Shown: positions 1 through 9,383, numbered from the stretch's first letter. The stretch is 64,000 nt of DNA from Pseudomonas khavaziana (GCF_019145205.1 NZ_JAHSTT010000008.1:280429-344428); one strand, 5' to 3'. Made by a program: numbers and translations. Notes: generated by a model not told the origin, from the sequence alone.

Positions 1-5
1 GCCAG

Positions 6-1157
6 TCAGAGCTGGTAGTTTTTCAGCTCCCTGGCTATCACCATCCGCTGGATTTCGCTGGTCCCTTCATAGATCTGTGTGATCCGCGCATCCCGGTAGT
101 AGCGCTCCACCGGGTAATCTTCCAGGTACCCATACCCACCATGGATCTGCATAGCCTTGGAGCACACGCGCTCGGCCATTTCGGAGGCAAACAGCTTGGC
201 CTGTGAGGCTTCCGATAAGCACGGCTTGCCGGCACTGCGCAGGCGCGCAGCGTGGAGGATCAGCAAGCGCGCTGCATTCAGCTGGGTTTGCATATCGGCC
301 AGCAGGTTGGCCACGCTCTGGTGTTCGATGATTGCCTTGTCGAACTGCACCCGATCACGGGCATAGGCCAGCGCCGCTTCAAAGGCGGCGCGGGCGATGC
401 CCAGGGCCTGGGCGGCAATACCGATGCGCCCGCCTTCAAGATTGGACAGGGCGATAGCCAGGCCCTTGCCGCGCTCACCCAGCAGGTTGGCCTCGGGAAC
501 GCTGCATTGGTTGAGGGTGACGGCGCAGGTGTCCGAGGCGCGAATGCCCATCTTGTGTTCGGTGCGATCGACCACAAAACCCTGGGTATCAGTGGGCACC
601 AGGAACGCTGAAATACCCTTCTTGCCCAGTTCCGGATCGGTCACCGCAAACACAATGGCCAGCTTGGCGCGCTTGCCGTTGCTGACAAATTGCTTGGCGC
701 CGTTGATCACCCACTGGCCATCTTTCAACTCAGCACGGGTACGCAGGTTGTGGGCTTCGGAGCCGGCCTGGGGTTCGGTCAGGCAGAAGCAGCCAATGGC
801 CTGGCCACTGGCGAGTTCGGCCAGCCAGGTTTGTTTCTGCGCTTGTGTGCCGTAGTTGAGGATCGGCCCGCAACCCACTGAATTATGGATACTCATCAGG
901 GCGCCGGTGGCGCCGTCACCCGCGGAAATCTCCTCGACCGCGAGGGCATAGGCCACGTAGTCCACATAGGTGCCGCCCCATTCTTCCGGGACCACCATGC
1001 CAAGCAGGCCCAGCTCGCCCATCTTGGTGACCAGGGCGTCGTCGATCCAGCCGGCTTTTTCCCAGGCCTGGGCATGGGGGGCGATTTCGCCACGGGCAAA
1101 GTCCCGTGCCATGTCGCGGATCATGACTTGTTCTTCTGTGTATTCAAGATCTTGCAT
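6..1157 (-). CDS. Acyl-CoA dehydrogenase (probable isobutyryl-CoA dehydrogenase)
   Basis: A 383-residue FAD enzyme of the usual acyl-CoA dehydrogenase length. It carries the N-terminal helical domain, the central beta domain (CFCLTEPQAGSEA near residue 125) and the C-terminal helical domain. The last domain holds MQIHGGYGYLEDYPVERYYRDARI and IYEGTSEIQRMVIAR, the typical FAD/ETF-side signatures. It would oxidise a short or branched acyl-CoA and pass electrons to ETF. It starts 3 bases after the stop of a 3-hydroxyisobutyryl-CoA hydrolase gene. That pairing points to isobutyryl-CoA in valine breakdown. Substrate choice is an inference from context; the family assignment is firm. Confidence 0.93.
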   Translation of the reverse strand: MQDLEYTEEQVMIRDMARDFARGEIAPHAQAWEKAGWIDDALVTKMGELGLLGMVVPEEWGGTYVDYVAYALAVEEISAGDGATGALMSIHNSVGCGPILNYGTQAQKQTWLAELASGQAIGCFCLTEPQAGSEAHNLRTRAELKDGQWVINGAKQFVSNGKRAKLAIVFAVTDPELGKKGISAFLVPTDTQGFVVDRTEHKMGIRASDTCAVTLNQCSVPEANLLGERGKGLAIALSNLEGGRIGIAAQALGIARAAFEAALAYARDRVQFDKAIIEHQSVANLLADMQTQLNAARLLILHAARLRSAGKPCLSEASQAKLFASEMAERVCSKAMQIHGGYGYLEDYPVERYYRDARITQIYEGTSEIQRMVIARELKNYQL

Positions 1158-1160
1158 GGC

Positions 1161-2264
1161 TTATTTCTCAATCTGCACGAAGTCGCGGAAGAAGCTTTTG
1201 ACATGAGCGGCGTCCAGCTCATTAACGCTCGGCGGATTCCAGCGCGGGGTCTTGTCCTTGTCGATGATCAGCGCACGAACCCCTTCGATCAGGTCGCCGC
1301 GCTCGAACCACTGGCGGTCCAGGTGCAGCTCCAGGTCAAAGCACTGTTCCAGCGTCAGGTGGCGACCACGGCGGAGCATTTGCAGGGTCACGGCCATGGC
1401 CAGCGGCGAGCGGGTCTGCATCAGGTGGGCGGTGGTCAATGCCCATTCATGGGTATCGGCGATAGTGACTGCCTGTAACTGCTCGATAATGCTCGGCACA
1501 TCCGGCAAGGCGAAGAAATGGTCGATGACCGGCCGCAAGGTCGCCAGTGGCGCATCGGGCAATTGCTGCGCGGCCAGTTTGGCGAGCACGCCCTGCAGGT
1601 CCTTGAGGGGCGAGTCGTGCCATTGCAGACGATCAAGCTGCTGGTCCAGTTCGGGGAGCGTGGCGCTGTCGATATACCAGTCGGCCAACCCGCAATACAG
1701 GGCGTCCGCCGCGCGGATCTGCACCCCGGTGACGCCCAGGTAAGTCCCCAGTTCACCGGGAATACGCGACAGGAAATAGCTGCCGCCCACGTCCGGGAAG
1801 TAACCGATGGCCACCTCCGGCATGGCCAGGCGGCTGCGCTCGGTCACCACTCGCAGGTCCGCGCCTTGTACCAGCCCCATGCCGCCGCCGAGGACGAACC
1901 CATCCATCAGCGCCAGCACCGGTTTAGGGTACTGGTGGATGGCCAGGTCGAGCGCATATTCCTCGACGAAGAAATCCTCGTGCAGGGTGTTGCCGTTCTT
2001 GAAGCTGTCATACAGGGACCGGATGTCGCCGCCGGCACAAAAGGCTTTGTCCCCGGCGCCGCGCAATACAACGGCATGGACCTGCGGATCATCGGCCCAG
2101 GCCCGCAACTGCGTGGTCAGCAGGCGCACCATGTGCAGGGTGATGGCATTCAAGCCGGCGGGGCGATTGAGGGTGAGGTGGCCAATATGGTTGCGCACTT
2201 CAGCCAAGACATCTTCCTGAAGGCCCTCGCTGCGGTTTGCTTCGGATAAAACCTGAGCAGTCAT
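1161..2264 (-). CDS. 3-hydroxyisobutyryl-CoA hydrolase (enoyl-CoA hydratase/isomerase family)
   Basis: This 367-residue crotonase-fold protein has the HIBCH hallmarks: FCAGGDIRSLYD for the oxyanion hole, FVLGGGMGL, and MPEVAIGYFPDVGGSYFLSR, where the Glu/Asp catalytic pair lies. The C-terminal extension, with DLELHLDRQWFERGDLIEGVRALIIDKDK, separates it from plain enoyl-CoA hydratases of about 260 residues. It would hydrolyse 3-hydroxyisobutyryl-CoA in valine degradation. The ATG has a GGGAG ribosome site 7 bases upstream. The gene is first in a two-gene unit with the acyl-CoA dehydrogenase. Confidence 0.93.
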   Translation of the reverse strand: MTAQVLSEANRSEGLQEDVLAEVRNHIGHLTLNRPAGLNAITLHMVRLLTTQLRAWADDPQVHAVVLRGAGDKAFCAGGDIRSLYDSFKNGNTLHEDFFVEEYALDLAIHQYPKPVLALMDGFVLGGGMGLVQGADLRVVTERSRLAMPEVAIGYFPDVGGSYFLSRIPGELGTYLGVTGVQIRAADALYCGLADWYIDSATLPELDQQLDRLQWHDSPLKDLQGVLAKLAAQQLPDAPLATLRPVIDHFFALPDVPSIIEQLQAVTIADTHEWALTTAHLMQTRSPLAMAVTLQMLRRGRHLTLEQCFDLELHLDRQWFERGDLIEGVRALIIDKDKTPRWNPPSVNELDAAHVKSFFRDFVQIEK

Positions 2265-2381
2265 GTGTAACTCCCTGCTTTTATTGTTCTTTATCTAAAT
2301 GTTCGCGGACGAACCATCCCGTGATCGTACCAGTGCAAATTTGCCCCGTACAACCCGGAATCATGCAGGTCGTTTTTGCAT

Positions 2382-3245
2382 TTATGCAGGGTTGGGGCCT
2401 GGGGGCGTCCCGCCGCCAAAATGCTCCGCCAGGGCGTGCGCACACTGGAGGATGGCCTTGCGCGCAGCGAGGTGTTCACCAGGGTAGTTGATAAAACCGT
2501 GGTCCATGCCTGGGTACTCTGTGTGTCTTACCTGCACGCCGGCTTTTTTTAACCGGTGTGCATAAACCCGGCCCTCATCACGCAGTAAATCGCAGCCGGC
2601 GGTGAGAATCAGCGCTTTGGGCAAGCCCTGTAACGAAGCCCGGTGCGCAGGCGACAACCAGGGGTGGTCCAAAGATTGTCCTTCGCCCACATACTGGCCC
2701 AGATACCATCTGAGCATTTCAGCGGTCAGGCCCGATCTACCCGCGAACTCGGCCCGGGAACGAGTGCGCGCCAGACAATCGAGAAGCGGATAAAGCAGCA
2801 TTTGGAAACCAATGGTGGGACCGTGGCGTTCATAGGCGATCTGACAGATAACCGCCGCCAGCCCACCGCCGGAACCTCCACCGGCGACTGCGATCCGGTG
2901 GCTGTCCAGCCCCAGGGCCGCGCCTTGGACGGCCACCCATTCGGTGACGGCGTAGCAATCTTCCACGGCGGCGGGAAAGCGGAATTCCGGTGGCCTGGCG
3001 TAATCTACGGCAACGACCGCGCACCTGGCCCATTCGCACATGATCCGACAGAAGCTGTCATGGGTATCCAGGTCACCAGCTACCCAGCCACCGCCATGAA
3101 AATACAGCAGGACCGGGGCAGGCGCGGTTGTCGACTGCCGGTAAAGGCGTATACGCACCGAGCGCGGCGCCGTCTCGACCGAGCAGTCCTGCACGCTCAT
3201 CACCACAGCGCCACGTACTGCGGCGCGGACTTTCTCGGCTGTCAT
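2382..3245 (-). CDS. Alpha/beta hydrolase, hormone-sensitive-lipase-like esterase
   Basis: A 287-residue cytoplasmic esterase when started at the ATG that overlaps the upstream stop codon (TGATG); a longer frame exists but the upstream codons lie inside the RidA domain. It shows the HSL-family YFHGGGW oxyanion motif near residue 55, a Gly-rich nucleophile elbow GGGSGGG (usual form GDSAGG, with Ser as nucleophile), and a C-terminal MDHGF with the catalytic His. Substrate is unknown. The TGATG overlap implies translation coupled to the P450-RidA gene, so a shared small-molecule pathway is likely. Confidence 0.85.
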   Translation of the reverse strand: MTAEKVRAAVRGAVVMSVQDCSVETAPRSVRIRLYRQSTTAPAPVLLYFHGGGWVAGDLDTHDSFCRIMCEWARCAVVAVDYARPPEFRFPAAVEDCYAVTEWVAVQGAALGLDSHRIAVAGGGSGGGLAAVICQIAYERHGPTIGFQMLLYPLLDCLARTRSRAEFAGRSGLTAEMLRWYLGQYVGEGQSLDHPWLSPAHRASLQGLPKALILTAGCDLLRDEGRVYAHRLKKAGVQVRHTEYPGMDHGFINYPGEHLAARKAILQCAHALAEHFGGGTPPGPNPA

Positions 3246-4477
3246 CACTGGCCGGTCCATGCCTGGGCCTCTATTTCTATGAGATAGGCAGGCGCGATCA
3301 ACTGATTGACGCCCAGCAGCATGGTGGTCGGTGGACAATGGCTGAAAAACTCCTGATGAGCCTTGGCGATTTGTGGCCACCAGGCCACATCGGTGGTGTA
3401 CATGCGTGTGGCGACCACAAGTGTCCTGTCGACGCCCAACTGCTTGAGCGCGGTTTCGATGATTTCCAGGCAGCGTCTGGTCTGGCGGTATACATCACCG
3501 GGAGCGTAGGGATTGCCCTGCTCATCGAACGCCACCGTGCCACTGGTGACAATCAGGTTGCCTGCGCGTAGCGCTCGACAGTAGCCGCCGTTCTTTTCCC
3601 ACGGTGCTGCGGAAAAGCAACGCGTGATCGCCCCGCCAGCCGGTTGCAGCGCAACACGGATGTGGCTTAATCCCCGAAATTGCAGACTGTTGGTGCGCCA
3701 TGCTGGCGGTTGCTCGTCTATCAGGCGCACATCGGGAAAGCGTTGCAGCAGACGGGTAAATGCGATCTTTGCTTCGAGTTTGAAGAGCAACGTGCCCATG
3801 CAAAAATGCGGACCACGGCCGAACGCCAGGTGGTCGTGCTGCTGGCGATGGATGTCGAAGCGATCAGGATCGTTGAAGTGCCGGGGGTCACGATTGGCCG
3901 CGGCGCGGACCAGGTACACAAGGTCACCCTTGTGTAGGGTCTGGCCATGCAGCGTGACGTCTTCGGTGACGACGCGATGACTCAGCTGCCCGGCGGGGCA
4001 GATGCGCAATGCTTCCTCGATGGCATTGGGGATCAACCCCGGGTTGGCCTTGAGTTCGGCCAACGCCTGCGGGTGGGTGAGCAAATAGAACAGGATAATG
4101 CCCAACTGATCGGCGCTGGTCGTCGTGGCCGCTACCAATATAAAGGCCAACTGCGCCACGAAGTCGTCTTGGGTCATCCCGGCCTGTTCGCCGGCGGCAA
4201 TCACTTGGCTGACCAAATCAGCGCCAGGTGATTGGCGATGTTCATCGACGAGACGCGAGAAGTACTCGTACATCTCTTCCATCGCCTGCAAGGCCTCTCG
4301 CGGTCCGAATGCCGGATCGGTGCTACCCACCATGAACACGATGATCGCATCCGTCCAACGCCTGACCTTCAGTGCTTCCTGCGCAGGTATGCCGAACATG
4401 TGCGCCAGGATCAATGCGGGAATCTTGTTGAACAGTTCAGTCATCAGCTCTGGCTGGGAGCTTAATTGCGTCAGCAA
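3245..4477 (-). CDS. N-truncated cytochrome P450 fused in frame to a RidA/YjgF domain
   Basis: The open frame of 410 residues begins at a TTG. Residues 1-275 or so match the C-terminal two thirds of a bacterial P450: the I-helix AATTTSADQ, an ExxR-type EEALRI, and the haem-ligand loop FGRGPHFCMG with its Cys. The remainder is a RidA domain (GNLIVTSGTVAFDEQGNPY, RCLEIIETALKQLGV, ending near QAWTGQ). About 110 N-terminal P450 residues (helices A-C) are missing. P450-like codons (IDALADDIEQIVDD) continue upstream of the TTG but meet an in-frame TAA at 4520-4522. The P450 part may therefore be decayed while RidA is still expressed. A natural fusion is the alternative. The downstream esterase overlaps it by TGATG. 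Confidence 0.75.
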   Translation of the reverse strand: MLTQLSSQPELMTELFNKIPALILAHMFGIPAQEALKVRRWTDAIIVFMVGSTDPAFGPREALQAMEEMYEYFSRLVDEHRQSPGADLVSQVIAAGEQAGMTQDDFVAQLAFILVAATTTSADQLGIILFYLLTHPQALAELKANPGLIPNAIEEALRICPAGQLSHRVVTEDVTLHGQTLHKGDLVYLVRAAANRDPRHFNDPDRFDIHRQQHDHLAFGRGPHFCMGTLLFKLEAKIAFTRLLQRFPDVRLIDEQPPAWRTNSLQFRGLSHIRVALQPAGGAITRCFSAAPWEKNGGYCRALRAGNLIVTSGTVAFDEQGNPYAPGDVYRQTRRCLEIIETALKQLGVDRTLVVATRMYTTDVAWWPQIAKAHQEFFSHCPPTTMLLGVNQLIAPAYLIEIEAQAWTGQ

Positions 4478-4585
4478 GTCATCGACGATCTGCTCGATGT
4501 CATCTGCCAGTGCGTCAATTTAGTCGTCAGCCGCCTGGTCGCAAGCGGCGTATTGCACCATTTGTCGCATGGTGCGGATTAGGCC

Positions 4586-5308
4586 TCAGCCCACACGAGT
4601 TGCCAGCACCTCGCCGATACTGCGTCGCCGCGCATGGACTTCGGCGGCATGAATCAGCTGTTCCAGCTCCGTGGGCTCGACATCGAAGAATTGCTCCATC
4701 TCGGCCAGCGCCAGCTTGAGATCGGCAGCGGTGATAGCGGGATCGGTCATGGGGGGGCTGTCGATGAAAACCGGCGCAGGTTCAACAGGGCCTTTGGGGT
4801 AACGCGTGCGCGTGGCGTTGTTGTAGGCCAGGGCACAGGCCAGCAGGGCGCCGGCGCCGAGCATCACCGGTGCCAGCTCGTGCCAGCCCAGTGCGATCGA
4901 GGCCGGGTCGGCCAACACCAGGGTCATGGCCAGGCCACCGGCTGGTGGATGCAGGCAGCGAAGCCAGCAGATCAGGATCACCGTCATGCCGGCCGCCAGG
5001 CAAGCACTGCCCAAGGTACGCCCCAGCACCCGTGCTACCAGCAACGCCACGATGCCGGCGCAGAGATAACTGCCCATGATCGACCACGGCTGGGCCAAGG
5101 CCCCCGATGACACGGCAAACAGCAGCACCGCCGAGGCGCCAAGCGGGCCCAGCAGGTGCAGGGCAACCTCCATGCCGAACACTTGGGCACAGGCCCAGAC
5201 ACTGAACATCGTGCCCAGCGCCATGCCGATTGCGGCACGGCTCCATTCGGTCGGGCGGGTATTGATTGCAGCGGGTAACCAACGAGCGAGCATTGAAAGA
5301 CGGTCCAT
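4586..5308 (-). CDS. HPP family integral membrane protein
   Basis: About 240 residues from the chosen ATG; an ATG 38 codons further upstream is also possible, and neither has a clear ribosome site. It contains four to five hydrophobic segments and the family signature CLHPPAGG in the middle. A soluble tail follows, rich in acidic residues (LALAEMEQFFDVEPTELEQLIHAAEVHARRR). HPP proteins are poorly characterised membrane proteins, with nitrite transport reported for plant and cyanobacterial members. It lies just upstream of the truncated P450 in the same direction, and its stop is close to the point where P450 homology breaks off. Confidence 0.85.
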   Translation of the reverse strand: MDRLSMLARWLPAAINTRPTEWSRAAIGMALGTMFSVWACAQVFGMEVALHLLGPLGASAVLLFAVSSGALAQPWSIMGSYLCAGIVALLVARVLGRTLGSACLAAGMTVILICWLRCLHPPAGGLAMTLVLADPASIALGWHELAPVMLGAGALLACALAYNNATRTRYPKGPVEPAPVFIDSPPMTDPAITAADLKLALAEMEQFFDVEPTELEQLIHAAEVHARRRSIGEVLATRVG

Positions 5309-5459
5309 AAACAGCGGGCGAAAAAAAAGGCCTGCCGGTTTTCCCGGAACAGCCCTTTGAAAGGTTCCAACATTTGGGGGAGGAACCTGCGCAGTGTGCC
5401 GCTGATATTGCATTGGCGCCACTGCATATTAATGAGGTTTAAATGCAAAAATTATGCAG

Positions 5460-5684
5460 TCAAATGGCATCGCCGTAGGTAATCGGCCCTGCCGGGTTTT
5501 GCGTGGCGGCGTTGATCTTACCCAGCACGCGGCTGTTGGCCTCTTCATTGAACAGGCGTTCTTGCACGTCTTCGCGTAATCTGGGGTCGTCGGCCAACGG
5601 GCCCTTAAGTGCCACCAGTGCGTCGCGCAGCTCCATCAAACGATCCAGTCTGGGTAAGGGTACAGTGAACAGTTCCTCTCGCAC
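5460..5684 (-). CDS. Small hypothetical protein
   Basis: A 74-residue soluble, mostly helical-looking protein beginning MREELFTVPLPRLDRLMELRDALVALKG. I do not recognise the family. The start is a GTG preceded by AGAGG 8 bases upstream, a credible ribosome site; the nearby ATG is out of frame. It stands alone, reading toward the HPP gene. Confidence 0.6.
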   Translation of the reverse strand: MREELFTVPLPRLDRLMELRDALVALKGPLADDPRLREDVQERLFNEEANSRVLGKINAATQNPAGPITYGDAI

Positions 5685-5967
5685 GGCATTGTCCTCTCAA
5701 TGAAGTAAGCCATCGCGTGGGCAGCCTACAGCGTCCTTGTTGTTATGGAGTGCCTTGGTCCGAACGCCAGCAGGTGAGCGCTGACGAGCGGGTGGTAGAT
5801 ATTGATTGCACGTGGCAGCGAGTCTACCGTTGGGTTCCAGGCGCAGGAAGGGAAAGTGCACCAGCTATTACGCAAAGGAATGTAGGTGTTTTCTTGGTGC
5901 CTATGATGAAAGTCGCCCACTGGTTGAAGAGTGGGCGTTCTTTCTTACGATGCCATGGGAAAAGCAC
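5685..5967. other. Intergenic region without a supported gene
   Basis: No frame here has both a ribosome site and a recognisable protein. The only feature seen is the hairpin at 5914-5937. Confidence 0.6.
5914..5937. terminator. Hairpin downstream of the arn operon
   Basis: CGCCCACT pairs with AGTGGGCG around an 8-base loop. On the plus strand it is followed by TTCTTTCTT; on the minus strand the tail is only GACTTTC. It lies 31 bases past the last gene of the arn transcript and probably ends it, though the U-tract is better on the other strand. Confidence 0.5.
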
Positions 5968-7590
5968 TCAAGGCGCCGAAGTGGCTGCCAGATGCAGCAG
6001 TACATAGGGGGTCTTGTCGAACTCGCCGGTGAGCATCGGCGTGATCGAACGCAGGCGTGGATCATCCAGCGTTTCGAAGTCTGCCTGACTCATGACGACC
6101 CATGCCGGCGCCTGGATCGGTTTCAAATCGACAGGCAATTGGGTAAACAACGGCACCTTGTCACAATCGTAATTGACCATGAACTTGATGGCTTTCGCGT
6201 CTTTGCCCAAGGCGTGCAGCACCAGCGGGGCCGGCTGCTGCAGGACCTTGGCCTTCACGGCAAGGCTGAACGTGCGGGTGTCGTACAGCCGGCGTTCCAA
6301 GGGTTCAACCACCATGATGTAGGTGGTCCAGAGCGCGAGCACGGCGGCCAAGGCGGGACCATAGTGGCGTAGTCGCGCCTTGAGCAGTGCCAGCAAAGCC
6401 AGGACCTGGAGCAGCCCGAGCACAACGAAGATCAGCTCGAGGCTGGCCAGCGGCTCTGGATAACGCCGCCGCGCCACCACCAGGCCAATCGCCAATAGCG
6501 TTGGCAACAGCGTCCAGAGACCCAGTGTCAGCCCACGCAGCCAGGTAAAGAGACGGCCCTGGGAGACCTGGAAAGGGTACGCGGCGATGATGGCTGCAAA
6601 CGGCAGCATCGGCAGGATATAACGTGCCTTCTTGGCCTGGGGCACCGACAGGCCCAGCATCACCAGCAAAGCCGCGGCCGCGCAATAGCACACCAGCTTC
6701 AACGCCGGGTCCGGCCCGCGCCGGCCGCCAATCACCACGGCCAGCAGCGCCAGCAATGCCAGCGGATAGGCCATGGCATAGTTGCCCATGGAGCTGGTGA
6801 AGTAATACAGCACGCCGCCGGAGCCTTCGCTGCCATCCATGCGCCCAAGGAACTGCATACGAATCACATCATGCATGAAGTCTTCGCCGCCGCTGAGCTT
6901 GGCCAGCAGCAACAGCAGGCCGACACACGCCGCCAATAGCGCCAGTGACAGCAAGCCGAAGCTGAACAACTGGCGCCATTGGCGGTTGATCAGGTAATAG
7001 CTGCACAACACCCCGGTGGGGATCACCAGGCCAATCGGCCCACGGATCGCAAACCCCAGCAGCAGCAACAGGAACACCCAATGCAGGCGTTTGGCTGCAC
7101 TGAAGTGATCATGGGCATACCCCAGGTAAAACACGGCCAGGGCCACGGCAGCGAGCATCTGGTCCAGGGAGACCGAGCGGGTTTCGCTGACAAAAGTGCT
7201 GCTGAGCAGCAACATCGTAATACTCAGCAAGCCCCAGCGCCGCGAGTAGGGCGCGATCAGGCGATACACCAGCACCACGATCAGCGCCGATGCGAGCGCG
7301 GTAGGCAACCACGCCGTCAGGCTGGTGACCTGGCCGAAAGGCAACGACAACAGCCAGGTCAGCAGGGTCGACGTCGCCAGGTAGTCGGCATAGGGCTGAC
7401 CGTAGGTGGTGGGGAAAAAGCTTGGCCCATGGCGCAGCATTTCCTGGGCAAAGACCACGAAGCGCGAATCGAAGCCGATGATCGCCTGGTGCCAGTTGCC
7501 GGCAATGAACAGCACCAGCGCCAGAAGCCCAAGCCCCAGCGACTGGCGGCGGATCGTGGCACTCTGCAGGGACGGAAAAACCTTGTTCAC
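5968..7590 (-). CDS. ArnT-like glycosyltransferase (GT39/PMT type membrane protein)
   Basis: A 540-residue polytopic protein with about 11-12 hydrophobic segments, the N-terminal layout of the ArnT/PMT superfamily (early loop GFDSRFVVFAQEMLRHG in place of the PDETRYAQ of true ArnT), and a C-terminal soluble domain. Such enzymes move a sugar from undecaprenyl phosphate to an acceptor in the periplasm. It is the last gene of the arn operon, directly after ugd. It may add aminoarabinose or another sugar to a second acceptor, but the acceptor cannot be told from sequence. Confidence 0.8.
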   Translation of the reverse strand: MNKVFPSLQSATIRRQSLGLGLLALVLFIAGNWHQAIIGFDSRFVVFAQEMLRHGPSFFPTTYGQPYADYLATSTLLTWLLSLPFGQVTSLTAWLPTALASALIVVLVYRLIAPYSRRWGLLSITMLLLSSTFVSETRSVSLDQMLAAVALAVFYLGYAHDHFSAAKRLHWVFLLLLLGFAIRGPIGLVIPTGVLCSYYLINRQWRQLFSFGLLSLALLAACVGLLLLLAKLSGGEDFMHDVIRMQFLGRMDGSEGSGGVLYYFTSSMGNYAMAYPLALLALLAVVIGGRRGPDPALKLVCYCAAAALLVMLGLSVPQAKKARYILPMLPFAAIIAAYPFQVSQGRLFTWLRGLTLGLWTLLPTLLAIGLVVARRRYPEPLASLELIFVVLGLLQVLALLALLKARLRHYGPALAAVLALWTTYIMVVEPLERRLYDTRTFSLAVKAKVLQQPAPLVLHALGKDAKAIKFMVNYDCDKVPLFTQLPVDLKPIQAPAWVVMSQADFETLDDPRLRSITPMLTGEFDKTPYVLLHLAATSAP

Positions 7591-8973
7591 CTAGCCGACA
7601 TCCCTGACCTGTTCCACCCAGTTTTGCTGGGGGATCGGCAACTCGCAGGAATCGCCACGGCCGATGGGGAAATACTTGAAGCCTTTGCGTGTCAGGCGCT
7701 CACCGTCATACAGGTTGCGGCCATCGAAGATCACCGGGGTTTTCAGGCGCTGGTGAATCAGGTCGAAGTCCGGTGCCTTGAATTGCTGCCATTCGGTACA
7801 CACGATCAGTGCATCGGCGCCGCCCAGGGTGGACTCCGGGGTGCCCATCAGCATCAACCGCGGGTCATCGCCGTAGATACGCTGGGTTTCCTGCATGGCT
7901 TCCGGGTCGAAGGCGCGCACATTGGCGCCGGCAGCCCAGAGGGCTTCCATCAGTACACGGCTGGGGGCGTCGCGCATGTCATCGGTATTGGGTTTGAAGG
8001 CCAGGCCCCACAAGGCGAACGTCTTGCCCTTGAGGTTGCCCTTGAAGAACGCGTTGATACGCTCGAAGAGCTTGCTCTTCTGCCGCTGGTTGATGGCTTC
8101 CACGGCTTCGAGCAGGTCGCTGGAGCAGTTGGCTTGCTTGGCGCTGTGGATCAAGGCACGCATGTCTTTGGGAAAGCATGAGCCGCCATAGCCGCAGCCC
8201 GGGTAGATGAAGTGGTAGCCGATCCGCGAGTCGGCACCGATTCCCAGGCGCACCGCTTCAATATCGGCACCCAAATGTTCAGCCAGCTCGGCGATCTGGT
8301 TGATGAAGCTGATCTTGGTGGCCAGCATGCAGTTGGCGGCGTATTTGGTCAGCTCGGCGCTGCGCAGGTCCATGAAGATGATGCGGTCGTGGTTGCGGTT
8401 GAACGGTGCGTACAGGTCGCGCATTACTTCACGCACTTGCTCACGTTCGCAGCCGATGATGATGCGGTCCGGACGGCGGCAGTCGGCAACGGCCGAGCCC
8501 TCCTTGAGGAATTCCGGATTGGAGACGATATCGAAATCCAGGTGGCGGCCTGCAATATGCAGGTTCTTTTCGATATGGGCACGCAGGGTGTCGCCTGTAC
8601 CGACAGGCACGGTGGACTTCTCCACCAGGATCACCGGCTCCACGCGGTGGCGAGACACGGCGTCACCCACCGACAGCACGTATTTGAGGTCGGCCGAACC
8701 GTCCTCGTCGGACGGCGTGCCCACGGCGATGAACAGCACTTCACCGTGCTCGACGGCGAGTTTTTCGTCGTAGGTAAAGTGCAGGCGTCCACTTTCCAGG
8801 TTGTCCTTGACCATCGCGGCCAGGCCCGGCTCGAAGATGGTCACGTGGCCTTTTTGGAGTGCCTCGACCTTGCTCTTGTCAACGTCCATGCAAATGACAT
8901 CGTGACCGACTTCGGCGAGTACAGTGGCCTGTACCAAACCAACGTAACCACTACCAAATACACTGATTTTCAT
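7591..8973 (-). CDS. ugd: UDP-glucose 6-dehydrogenase
   Basis: A 460-residue enzyme that oxidises UDP-glucose twice to UDP-glucuronate, the precursor of UDP-L-Ara4N. Visible features are the N-terminal NAD site GSGYVGL (residues 7-13), the central dimer helix, and the catalytic GCGYGGSCFPKD loop with its Cys. A C-terminal UDP-binding domain follows. Its ATG overlaps the arnF stop (ATGA). Placing ugd inside the arn operon supplies the substrate that ArnA decarboxylates. Confidence 0.95.
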   Translation of the reverse strand: MKISVFGSGYVGLVQATVLAEVGHDVICMDVDKSKVEALQKGHVTIFEPGLAAMVKDNLESGRLHFTYDEKLAVEHGEVLFIAVGTPSDEDGSADLKYVLSVGDAVSRHRVEPVILVEKSTVPVGTGDTLRAHIEKNLHIAGRHLDFDIVSNPEFLKEGSAVADCRRPDRIIIGCEREQVREVMRDLYAPFNRNHDRIIFMDLRSAELTKYAANCMLATKISFINQIAELAEHLGADIEAVRLGIGADSRIGYHFIYPGCGYGGSCFPKDMRALIHSAKQANCSSDLLEAVEAINQRQKSKLFERINAFFKGNLKGKTFALWGLAFKPNTDDMRDAPSRVLMEALWAAGANVRAFDPEAMQETQRIYGDDPRLMLMGTPESTLGGADALIVCTEWQQFKAPDFDLIHQRLKTPVIFDGRNLYDGERLTRKGFKYFPIGRGDSCELPIPQQNWVEQVRDVG

Positions 8974-9383
8974 GGGGTATTCCTGGGACTTGAGGTGCTA
9001 GCACGACGAGAGTTGATAACCAGTACACCGAGGATGACCAAGGCCACCCCCAGGGTTTTTGAAAGCGAGAAATCTTCGTTGAACACCGGCAGGCTGGCGG
9101 CCAGCAGGTAAACCAGCGCGTAGCTGATGCTGAGCAACGAATAGGCGCGGCCGAGGGGCAAGTCCTTCAGCGCGCCGAGCCAGCAGAGCATCGATAGCGC
9201 ATAGGCGCTGATCGCCAGGATCACCACGCCCAAGGCGCTGAGGTCGATGCTGTTGCTGGTGAAGGCTGCCAGCCATTCGGCGGGCAAGGGCAGGCGTGTC
9301 ATGCTCCAGCGCATGCCCAACTGGGCGCCACTCACCAGGCCGACACTGCCCAAGGCCAGGGCGAAACCCCGTACGCGGCTCAT
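8970..9383 (-). CDS. arnF: Undecaprenyl phosphate-Ara4N flippase subunit ArnF
   Basis: A 137-residue, four-helix small membrane protein of the EamA/SMR type starting MSRVRGFALALG. The longer upstream frame is excluded because the start overlaps the arnE stop by ATGA at 9380-9383. With ArnE it would flip undecaprenyl phosphate-aminoarabinose across the inner membrane. The GALKDLPLGRAYSLLSISYALVYLLA stretch is typical of the ArnE/F pair. Confidence 0.9.
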   Translation of the reverse strand: MSRVRGFALALGSVGLVSGAQLGMRWSMTRLPLPAEWLAAFTSNSIDLSALGVVILAISAYALSMLCWLGALKDLPLGRAYSLLSISYALVYLLAASLPVFNEDFSLSKTLGVALVILGVLVINSRRASTSSPRNTP

